Positions 23,132-28,373 of a DNA stretch of 28,373 nucleotides are shown piece after piece. A program made the position numbers and the translations under genes. This stretch comes from Ruminobacter sp964520475 (GTDB lineage: Bacteria > Pseudomonadota > Gammaproteobacteria > Enterobacterales > Succinivibrionaceae): positions 1-28,373 of the forward strand of contig CAZFNS010000017.1 in the NCBI GenBank assembly GCA_964520475.1, written 5' to 3'. Below the pieces are notes generated by a model. It had not been told where the DNA came from and did not search any database. It worked only from the letters and a program-made list of their open reading frames with translations. How positions within the stretch are numbered: the stretch's first letter is position 1; each line of letters starts with the position of its first letter.

Positions 23132-24781
23132 TTAGCTTTCCAGGATGATGTCGGCCATCTCCCGGACGTTCTTCTTGCCGAAGTGGATCTTCTCGTCGTT
23201 CACCACGATGCAGGGCACGCTCATGACGTTGTACTTCTGCTTGATCTCCGGGAAGTGGGCGAGATCGAACATCTGGGCGGTGACGTTGTCGCTGAGGGTG
23301 GCGATCCGCTGCGCCGACATGACGGTCTCCGGGCACTTCGTGCAGGAGAGGGACACCAGCACCTTGACGTCGGTCTTTTTGCCGATGGCGCCGATCTTGG
23401 CGAGGGTCTCTTCGTCGACCGCCTGGCCGGGGCCGGCCGCGTTGTAGATCGCGATGACGAAGGAGTTCAGCTCGTGGCCGCCCGGCACCCCGTGGAACTC
23501 GATGCCGACGGGCTTGCCGGCGGCGTCGATGAACCGGATCGACGGGGCGATGACCCCGTCGGGTTCGGCGGCGGTTTCCACGCTCAGCCATTCCGAAAGG
23601 GCGGCGATGTCGTCGAGGAAGCCCTTCATCTCGGCCGCCACGGCCGAGCCGTCGTCGTAGAGGCGCAGGGTCAGGTTCTTCGTGAGCCGCGCGAACACGC
23701 CGGCGAGCTGGGCCTTGATCGCGTCGGTGAGGAACTCGTCGGAAGAATCCTCGGAGGACGCCTCGGCCGGGGCGGGCGAGGTCTGGGGAGCGGGCTTCTT
23801 AACTTCCCGGTACTCGGTCAGATCCCCGATGCCGAGTTCCTGGTGGAGCTCGGCCACCGCCTTCTCGAGCGAGGTGGCGGCCACGGCGCCGTCGGAGACG
23901 GCGGTCACCACCTGGCGCAGGTTCTTCTCGCACAGGTCGCCCGCGGCGTAGACCCCGTCGACGCTGGTCTTGCGGTCGATGTCGGTGACGATGTAGCCCT
24001 GCTCGTTGCGGGCGATCTCGGGCGGCAGCCAGGCGGTGTTCGGCACGTAGCCCGCGAAGACGAACACGCCGAAGTTCTCGCCGTTCGAGGACTCATACAT
24101 GAACTCCTCGCCGGTCAGGTTGTTCCTGAGTTTGGCGGAATTGAGGATCGAGTCTCCGCTCACCTCGGCGACCTCGGTGTTGTAGAGCACCCTGATCTGC
24201 TCCGGGTACTCGGCGAGCTTGTCAACCACGGAGCGGGCGCAGGAGAACTTGTCCCTGCGGACGCAGATGGTAATCTTCGCCGCGTACCTGGTCAGGAAGA
24301 TCGCCTCCTCTACGGCCGCGAAGCCGCCGCCGATGACCAGCACGTCCTTGCCCGTGAAGAACTCCCCGTCGCAGGTCGCGCAGTAGGCGACGCCCCGGCC
24401 CTGGAACTCCCTCTCGCCTTTGAAGCCGATCTTGCGGGGATTGGCGCCGGTGGCGATGATGATCCCGAGGGCCTCGATCTCGCCCGCGGAGGTTCTGACC
24501 TTCTTGATTTTGCCGGAGAGGTCGAGGCCGGTGACCTCGGCCGTCTTGAACTCGGCCCCGAAGCTTTCGGCCTGGCGGCGCATTTTCTCGGTGAGATCGG
24601 CGCCGCTGATGCTTTCGACGCCCGGATAGTTGACCACTTCGGAAGTGATGGTGATCTGCCCGCCGATCCGGTCTTTTTCGAGCACGAGCACCCGGTACTT
24701 GGCCCGGGCGCCGTAGATGGCGGCGGAAAGTCCGGCGGGACCCGCGCCGATTATGACAAAGTCAAAAAGGTTTTTGGTCAT
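23132..24781 (-). CDS. AhpF-like NADH/NADPH:peroxiredoxin reductase with reversed domain order
   Basis: Residues 1-310 form a thioredoxin-reductase-type flavoprotein: FAD motif GAGPAG (12-17), redox pair C134-A-T-C137-D, second nucleotide motif GGGFAAVEEA, and DGVYAAGDLCE. After an Ala/Pro/Ser/Glu linker (about 335-365), residues about 370-549 match the E. coli AhpF N-terminal domain: LKAYLEKL-like opening, GIEFHGVPGGHELNSFVIAI, SLSC480-TKC483-PETV, NVMSVPCIVVN. In AhpF that domain comes first; here it is last. The expected role is to pass electrons from NAD(P)H through FAD, C134/C137 and C480/C483 to AhpC. ATG 24781 was chosen over an upstream extension: GAGG 6 bases before, and MTKNLFDFVIIGAG is a normal start. 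It lies downstream of ahpC. Confidence 0.9.
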   Translation of the reverse strand: MTKNLFDFVIIGAGPAGLSAAIYGARAKYRVLVLEKDRIGGQITITSEVVNYPGVESISGADLTEKMRRQAESFGAEFKTAEVTGLDLSGKIKKVRTSAGEIEALGIIIATGANPRKIGFKGEREFQGRGVAYCATCDGEFFTGKDVLVIGGGFAAVEEAIFLTRYAAKITICVRRDKFSCARSVVDKLAEYPEQIRVLYNTEVAEVSGDSILNSAKLRNNLTGEEFMYESSNGENFGVFVFAGYVPNTAWLPPEIARNEQGYIVTDIDRKTSVDGVYAAGDLCEKNLRQVVTAVSDGAVAATSLEKAVAELHQELGIGDLTEYREVKKPAPQTSPAPAEASSEDSSDEFLTDAIKAQLAGVFARLTKNLTLRLYDDGSAVAAEMKGFLDDIAALSEWLSVETAAEPDGVIAPSIRFIDAAGKPVGIEFHGVPGGHELNSFVIAIYNAAGPGQAVDEETLAKIGAIGKKTDVKVLVSLSCTKCPETVMSAQRIATLSDNVTAQMFDLAHFPEIKQKYNVMSVPCIVVNDEKIHFGKKNVREMADIILES

Positions 24782-24792
24782 GGCAATCCTCA
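24780..24792 (-). promoter_or_regulatory. Ribosome-binding leader shared with the oxidoreductase gene
   Basis: TGAGGATTGCCAT spans the Shine-Dalgarno and first start-codon bases. The same 13 bases occur just before the start of the gene at 26373. Confidence 0.6.
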
Positions 24793-24885
24793 AGATGCGT
24801 AAGATATTGTCAGATAAGGCGGAAACCGCCTGGGCGGGAGCGCCCGCTCGGTTTTTCCCGGCGCTTTCCGGACGCGCCGGGACTG

Positions 24886-24937
24886 AAAAGGGAGCCGCGG
24901 GGACGCGGGGAACGCCCCGCTCCGCCCGCCGGCTCCC
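24886..24937 (-). terminator. Probable terminator after ahpC
   Basis: On the - strand GGGAGCC pairs with GGCTCCC, with much further GC pairing inside around a GTT loop, and TTTT follows. It begins 8 bases after the ahpC stop, so the reductase gene needs read-through or its own promoter. Confidence 0.7.
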
Positions 24938-24945
24938 GGGTCGGA

Positions 24946-25509
24946 TTAAATCAGGCCGACAAGGTCGAGGCTCGGCTTTAAGGTGGCCGCGCCCGGCTGC
25001 CACTTGGCGGGGCAGACCTCGTCGCCGTGGGCGGCGACGAACTGCAGCGCCTGCAGGCGGCGGTAAAGCTCGTCGGCGTTGCGGCCGACGTTGCCCGCGA
25101 GCACCTCGTAGGCCACGATCTTGCCCTCGGGGTTGACCACGAAAGTGCCGCGCTCGGCCATGCCGTCGCTCTCAATCATGACGTCGAAGCCCCGGGCGAG
25201 CTTGCCGGTCGGGTCGGCGAGCATCGGGTACTGAATCTTCTTGATGGTCTTGGAAGCGTCGTGCCAGGCCTTGTGGACGAAGTGCGAGTCGCAGGACACG
25301 CTGTAGATCTCGCAGCCGAGCTTCTTGAAGTCCTCGTACTTGCCGGCGAGGTCCTCGAGCTCGGTGGGGCATACGAAAGTAAAGTCCGCGGGGTAGAAGA
25401 AGAACACCGACCACTTGCCGAGAACATCCTGCTTGGTCACCTTGCGGAATTCGCCGTTCTGAAAAGCCTGAACTTCAAAATCGATAATCTCTTTATTAAT
25501 CTGGGACAT
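24946..25509 (-). CDS. ahpC: Alkyl hydroperoxide reductase subunit C (2-Cys peroxiredoxin)
   Basis: AhpC reduces hydrogen peroxide, organic peroxides and peroxynitrite in the cytoplasm. The 187-residue length equals E. coli AhpC, with peroxidatic Cys47 in FTFVCPTE and resolving Cys166 in EVCPAKW, plus the conserved active-site Thr (PTE) and the C-terminal LKPSLDLVGLI. Other family landmarks are WSVFFFYPADF, YSVSCDSHFVHKAWHD, YPMLADPTGKLARGFDV and RGTFVVNPEGKI. Start: ATG with AAGGAAT 8 bases upstream. The AhpF-like reductase follows 164 bases downstream. OxyR or a similar regulator is expected, but no OxyR site could be assigned confidently. Confidence 0.98.
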   Translation of the reverse strand: MSQINKEIIDFEVQAFQNGEFRKVTKQDVLGKWSVFFFYPADFTFVCPTELEDLAGKYEDFKKLGCEIYSVSCDSHFVHKAWHDASKTIKKIQYPMLADPTGKLARGFDVMIESDGMAERGTFVVNPEGKIVAYEVLAGNVGRNADELYRRLQALQFVAAHGDEVCPAKWQPGAATLKPSLDLVGLI

Positions 25510-25733
25510 TAATCATTCCTTATGTATTATCGCTGATACGAATTAATCCGGCGGGGCTCCCCGGGCTTAAGGCCCAAAAAGCCGAAAAAGGGAATCCGCG
25601 GCGGACTTCCACGGCGCCGGACCGGGCGTCGCGCCGCGCGCCCCCGGAAGCGGGGGCACATACTCAATTTAACACGGATTTTTTCTTTTGTATAAACAAA
25701 AAAACAAAAACGGGAAAGAAATTTCCGGTACGG
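25510..25733 (-). other. Intergenic region upstream of ahpC
   Basis: This region holds AT-rich sequence next to ahpC (25510-25553), a GGGCTTAAGGCCC near-palindrome (25562-25574), GC-rich sequence, then an A/T-rich tract (25660-25735) with TTCCG-GTA-CGGAA. On the - strand the latter gives runs of T after the upstream terminator. A GATAAT (25531-25526) sits too close to the ahpC start to be a comfortable -10. No gene is seen. Confidence 0.4.
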
Positions 25734-25776
25734 AAAAAGCGCGCCCCGTCCTCCCCGGAGGGAGGGCGGAACGCGC
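25734..25776 (-). terminator. Terminator of the NAD(P)H oxidoreductase gene
   Basis: On the - strand a long stem (GCGCG...CGCGC closing CCG/CGG and CCTCC/GGAGG pairs with a few wobbles) is followed by TTTTT. It lies about 37 bases after the stop codon. Confidence 0.8.
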
Positions 25777-25812
25777 CCCGGGCGGACAGGCGGAGAAAAC
25801 GGGCCCGGGCCG

Positions 25813-26373
25813 TCAGAGCGAGAGGATCAGCTCGGCGAGTTTCTTCGCGTGCTGGCGGGCCAGGCTTTCGACCGCTTCCTTGTCCTCGGGCAGGCTGAAG
25901 CCCGGGACGTACATCATGCCGTAGGAGATTACCGGCTCGGCGAGGTCCATGCCGCACATCTCGGCGAGGCGGGCGGCCCAGGACAGGTAGTCGTCGAGGT
26001 TCCTGCGCGCGGAGCCCTCGGGGGTGTAGTTGGCGGCCGGCGCGCCGGTGGTCAGGGAAAGAATCAGCTTCTTGCCCGTGAGCGCGCTCGCCTCGGAGCC
26101 GTAGGCGAAACCGTGGGTGAAGACCTCGTCGATCCAGAGCTTCATGCCCCCGGGTACCGAGAACCAGTACAGGGGGAACTGGAACACGATGATCCCGGCC
26201 TCTGCGAGGAACTCCTGCTCGAAGGCGACGTCGTACACGTTCTTCGGATCGGCGGAGTCGAGCCGGCGCAGCTTGATGTCCGGCAGCAGTTTCATCACGG
26301 CCGCGATGATGGTTTTGTTGGCGAGCGACCGGCTGAGGTCCGGATGCCCCGAGACAAGCAGAGTTTTTTTCAT
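25813..26373 (-). CDS. Flavodoxin-fold NAD(P)H oxidoreductase (KefF/MdaB/quinone-reductase family)
   Basis: This 186-residue protein of the Flavodoxin_2 type reduces quinones or related electrophiles with NAD(P)H and bound FMN or FAD. Visible landmarks: a beta1/phosphate-loop segment LLVSGHPDLSRSLAN, the family signature FQFPLYWFSVPGGMKLWIDEVFTHGFAYG (about 70-98), LTGKKLILSLTTGAP, and a C-terminal helix. No signal peptide. ATG 26373 gives MKKTLLVSGHPD, the normal start, with GAGG upstream in a leader identical to that of the AhpF-like gene. Its position beside ahpC suggests a role in oxidative or electrophile stress; the exact substrate cannot be told. It appears to be a single-gene transcript. 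Confidence 0.92.
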   Translation of the reverse strand: MKKTLLVSGHPDLSRSLANKTIIAAVMKLLPDIKLRRLDSADPKNVYDVAFEQEFLAEAGIIVFQFPLYWFSVPGGMKLWIDEVFTHGFAYGSEASALTGKKLILSLTTGAPAANYTPEGSARRNLDDYLSWAARLAEMCGMDLAEPVISYGMMYVPGFSLPEDKEAVESLARQHAKKLAELILSL

Positions 26374-26386
26374 ATGGCAATCCTCA
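26374..26386 (-). promoter_or_regulatory. Ribosome-binding leader shared with the AhpF-like gene
   Basis: TGAGGATTGCCAT directly precedes the ATG, identical to the sequence around the start at 24781. Confidence 0.6.
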
Positions 26387-26479
26387 CGGTTATCGGGCCG
26401 GCGGGTTAAAGCCCGGTTCCCCGGGCCGCGGGGTCGCCGCGGATGCGGCCGCGCTCCGCCGGCGTAAGCAAACACTTTA

Positions 26480-26508
26480 ATTCTAACGAAACGGGGCGCG
26501 GCTGTAAG
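26480..26508 (-). promoter_or_regulatory. Candidate promoter of the oxidoreductase gene
   Basis: On the - strand, CTTACA (26508-26503), a 17-bp spacer and TAGAAT (26485-26480), which match 4 of 6 and 5 of 6 consensus bases. The implied leader is about 100 bases. Confidence 0.45.
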
Positions 26509-26541
26509 TTTCAATTATCACAAAAACGGGGCGGGCGCGCG

Positions 26542-26641
26542 NNNNNNNNNNNNNNNNNNNNNNNNNNNNNNNNNNNNNNNNNNNNNNNNNNNNNNNNNNN
26601 NNNNNNNNNNNNNNNNNNNNNNNNNNNNNNNNNNNNNNNNN
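26542..26641. other. Assembly gap (100 N)
   Basis: Placeholder-length gap between the oxidoreductase promoter region and the 3' end of the next - strand gene; any terminator of that gene may be lost here. Confidence 0.98.
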
Positions 26642-26704
26642 AAACGGGAGGACGATTCCCCGGCCGGGCCGGTGAATGCTCGCGGGCGGAACCGCGAGGC
26701 GGTT

Positions 26705-27484
26705 TCAGCAGAAGGGGAACTCGGGCGGAACGTCCGGATCGCTTCCCGCCGGGGAGGGATTCGCGGGGGCGTAACCGGGTTCGGGGGGCGCGGGCGGAGG
26801 CGGGGGATCTTCCCGCGACTCCCGCTCCGGCGCCGGATACGGCTCGCTGTCCTCGAAGCCGATGAACTGGCTGTCGTCCTTGAATTCCAGGGTTTTCTGG
26901 TTGCCGGCCACGTCGGTGATCTTGACGCGGGCCATCTGGAAACGCTCGTCGTCAGGGTTTCTGACTATTTTTATCGAATTGATGGCACGGACCTTCCTGA
27001 AGTAGGTTCCGCACGGCAGGCGCTGGAGCAGGTTGCTGCAGGTGAAGTTCGGGTTGCCGGACTTGTCCTCGCAGGCTTCGTCTATGGAGAAAACCCCGAC
27101 GGGGTAATTCGAGTGAATTTTTCCCAGGGCGTTCTCGAAGATCCGGTGGCAGTAGATCTGTTCGTGCCACGGGTCGTTGTTCCAGCAGTCTATGGCGCCT
27201 TCTTCGTCCCCGCCGTAGAAATGCTGCAGGATGGGCCGGCAGAACGTCATAATCCGGTCTTCCATCTCGCGGATCTTGTCCCAGTAAGACTTTATTTCCT
27301 CTTCGGTTTTGTACTGGGACAGTTCGCGGTTGTCGTGGCTCTCGTTTATGAACGAAAGCAGACCCAGGCCCTGGGCGTGGGCGTAGTGTATGAAGCCCTC
27401 GTGAGTCGGGGGAAGCAGATCCTGCGCCGCGCAGCAGACCATCTGGCGGGCGTAGCAAACGGGGGCGATTATCAGATACAGCAT
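26705..27484 (-). CDS. Cys-rich protein of unknown function
   Basis: I do not recognise this 259-residue protein. Its N-terminus is hydrophobic and Cys-containing (MLYLIIAPVCYARQMVCCAAQ), too short and interrupted for a confident signal peptide. About eleven cysteines are spread through it, including a Cys as the last residue. The middle is Trp/His/Tyr-rich (HFYGGDEEGAIDCWNNDPWHEQIYCHR), followed by KSGNPNFTCSNLLQRLPCG and a beta-like stretch (MARVKITDVAGNQKTLEFKDDSQFIGFE). The last about 40 residues are Pro/Glu-rich and look disordered. It is coding rather than chance: less skewed composition than shadow frames, and a near-consensus promoter 36 bases upstream. The ribosome site is weak. Confidence 0.75.
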   Translation of the reverse strand: MLYLIIAPVCYARQMVCCAAQDLLPPTHEGFIHYAHAQGLGLLSFINESHDNRELSQYKTEEEIKSYWDKIREMEDRIMTFCRPILQHFYGGDEEGAIDCWNNDPWHEQIYCHRIFENALGKIHSNYPVGVFSIDEACEDKSGNPNFTCSNLLQRLPCGTYFRKVRAINSIKIVRNPDDERFQMARVKITDVAGNQKTLEFKDDSQFIGFEDSEPYPAPERESREDPPPPPAPPEPGYAPANPSPAGSDPDVPPEFPFC

Positions 27485-27520
27485 GGCGGGCTCTAACGTT
27501 GTAGTGGTGGGAATTGCTAT

Positions 27521-27549
27521 ATTATACGAATATTTTTTAAATAAATCAA
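27521..27549 (-). promoter_or_regulatory. Strong sigma-70-type promoter of the Cys-rich protein gene
   Basis: On the - strand, TTGATT (27549-27544), a 17-bp AT-rich spacer and a perfect TATAAT (27526-27521). The implied leader is about 30 bases. Confidence 0.8.
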
Positions 27550-27777
27550 TTCCGAAAAAGCGGCCCGGCCCGGAATATACGCAAAAATCCGCCGGCCGGA
27601 GAGCGGGACGAGCGGGGATCCCCGCGGGACGCCCGCGCGGCCTTCCCGTCCTGTGCCTTCCCGTCCGCGGCCCGGGGGATTTTACGCATCCGGAAGGGGA
27701 GTCCGGACGGGTGAAAGCCCTCGGACGGGACTTTGCGGAACTGTGAAACGGGGCGCGGGGAATTCCCCGGGCGGCAG
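27550..27777 (+). other. GGA-rich intergenic stretch
   Basis: No gene is convincing here. Thirteen GGA triplets occur on the + strand between about 27570 and 27763, including one cluster in a possible hairpin loop (CCGGA-AGGGGAG-TCCGG, about 27690-27706). This could be chance in GC-rich DNA or a CsrA-binding RNA. Confidence 0.25.
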
Positions 27778-27806
27778 TTGACAGAAACCGAAACAGGGAT
27801 TATAAA
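27778..27806 (+). promoter_or_regulatory. Near-consensus promoter of the last gene
   Basis: Perfect TTGACA (27778-27783), a 17-bp spacer and TATAAA (27801-27806). Transcription would start near 27813, leaving a leader of about 180 bases with a GCGGCT/AGCCGC hairpin (27842-27859). Confidence 0.85.
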
Positions 27807-27883
27807 TATTGAATTACCCGGGTGTCCGGGGCCGGCCGCGAGCGGCTTTTAAGAGCCGCGCCGCGCGGCGGAAGATCCGGTTT

Positions 27884-27928
27884 ATGGAAGTTTTAGCAGG
27901 CGCGCGGCTCGTTGGCGCCGTTCCGTGA
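27884..27928 (+). CDS. Possible 14-residue upstream ORF in the leader
   Basis: ATG to TGA encodes MEVLAGARLVGAVP, with GGAAG 9 bases upstream, between the strong promoter and the start at 27996. It may be a leader peptide or chance; nothing else supports it. Confidence 0.2.
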   Translation: MEVLAGARLVGAVP

Positions 27929-27995
27929 CCGGCCCGGCCGGGGACGCGTTTTGGATCTTATGACTCGGTTTTGCTGTACGGCATAAGGAATAACA

Positions 27996-28373
27996 ATGAA
28001 TCTTGAACTGAGATTCAACGAAAGCGACGATGCCCGCGATAAGCGGACCGGCGCCGATCCGAACGTTTACGACCTTTCTCTCGAACCCGACGACGATTCC
28101 CCCGGCATAGCCGAAGCCCCCGACGCGGGCGGCGCCCAGACTCCGCCGGATCTGTCCCGTTTCACCCCCGACCAGCTCCACGACATTTCGATCTTCGACT
28201 CCGCGCTGACGACCCTGTACAACCTGGTGATTCACCAGGACTATATCAAGCAGATCCAGTTCATCAGGCACAACATCGGCCTCCTGCGCGAGATCGCCCA
28301 CAACAGCACCGGTCTTCTGGCCTACGACGAGCGCCAGGAGGACGATCTGGTCTACGCCACCTCCCTGGTGATG
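27996..28373 (+). CDS. Unknown protein, 3' partial
   Basis: The frame is open from ATG 27996 to the window end (126 codons); TAAGGAA lies 5 bases upstream. The first about 55 residues are acidic, Asp/Pro-rich and probably disordered (SLEPDDDSPGIAEAPDAGG). From about residue 58 the sequence looks helical (FTPDQLHDISIFDSALTTLYNL, YIKQIQFIRHNIGLLREIAH). I recognise no family from this fragment. A strong promoter and a long leader precede it, and the gene diverges from the Cys-rich gene at 26705-27484. Confidence 0.75.
   Translation, partial: MNLELRFNESDDARDKRTGADPNVYDLSLEPDDDSPGIAEAPDAGGAQTPPDLSRFTPDQLHDISIFDSALTTLYNLVIHQDYIKQIQFIRHNIGLLREIAHNSTGLLAYDERQEDDLVYATSLVM

Noticed and set aside
25526..25531. 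GATAAT as the ahpC -10 box
   Set aside because: It would place the transcript start inside or next to the Shine-Dalgarno, and no -35 is visible.
27483..27746. 87-codon + strand frame starting opposite the Cys-rich gene start
   Set aside because: It overlaps the strong - strand promoter, has no Shine-Dalgarno, and has a low-complexity C-terminal half.

Overview
The window is GC-rich bacterial chromosome (most third codon positions are G or C) with three 100-base N gaps, so it comes from a draft or metagenome scaffold. A GacA/UvrY-type response regulator directly upstream of uvrC, a RavA/ViaA pair and an E. coli-like AhpC point to a gammaproteobacterium. The peroxide-scavenging set and the permuted AhpF would suit an oxygen-sensitive or anaerobic lineage such as Succinivibrionaceae, but that family-level guess is inference. 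No tRNA, rRNA, insertion sequence or CRISPR array was seen.

Left part (1-11300, + strand): a 5'-truncated protein with a charged N-terminal region, a degenerate kinase fold and three zinc-binding cysteine clusters; uvrY (TTG start) and uvrC; a possible 61-residue Cys-tailed small protein; a MoxR/RavA-family AAA+ ATPase with a very long C-terminal extension; its ViaA-type VWA partner; and a stand-alone GspE/PilB N-terminal (MshEN-type) domain ending near an assembly gap and a strong bidirectional terminator.

Middle (11357-22432, - strand): a six-gene cluster read right to left as A1-B1-A2-B2-C2-C1. A is a capsule-synthesis (KpsC/KpsS-like) glycosyltransferase-type protein, B a HAD-type protein of the COG5610 kind, and C a three-part protein with an alpha/beta-hydrolase-like region, an SGNH-hydrolase-like region and a TPR-like tail. 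Each family occurs twice, and both A/B pairs keep the same 11-base stop/start overlap. C2 has lost the apparent hydrolase nucleophile but keeps the SGNH residues. This looks like a surface-glycan synthesis and modification system grown by internal duplication, and it is the best candidate here for an undescribed system. Upstream lies a promoter-like sequence overlapped by a 17-bp palindrome that recurs about 310 bp away.

Right part (23056-26373, - strand): three redox genes, each with its own signals: a flavodoxin-fold NAD(P)H oxidoreductase, ahpC, and an AhpF-like reductase whose two halves are in the reverse of the usual AhpF order. Beyond the third gap are a Cys-rich protein of unknown function on the - strand behind a near-consensus promoter, and, diverging from it, a 3'-truncated unknown gene behind a consensus-like TTGACA-17-TATAAA promoter with a long leader. 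Between the two promoters is a GGA-rich stretch that might encode a CsrA-type decoy RNA (speculative).
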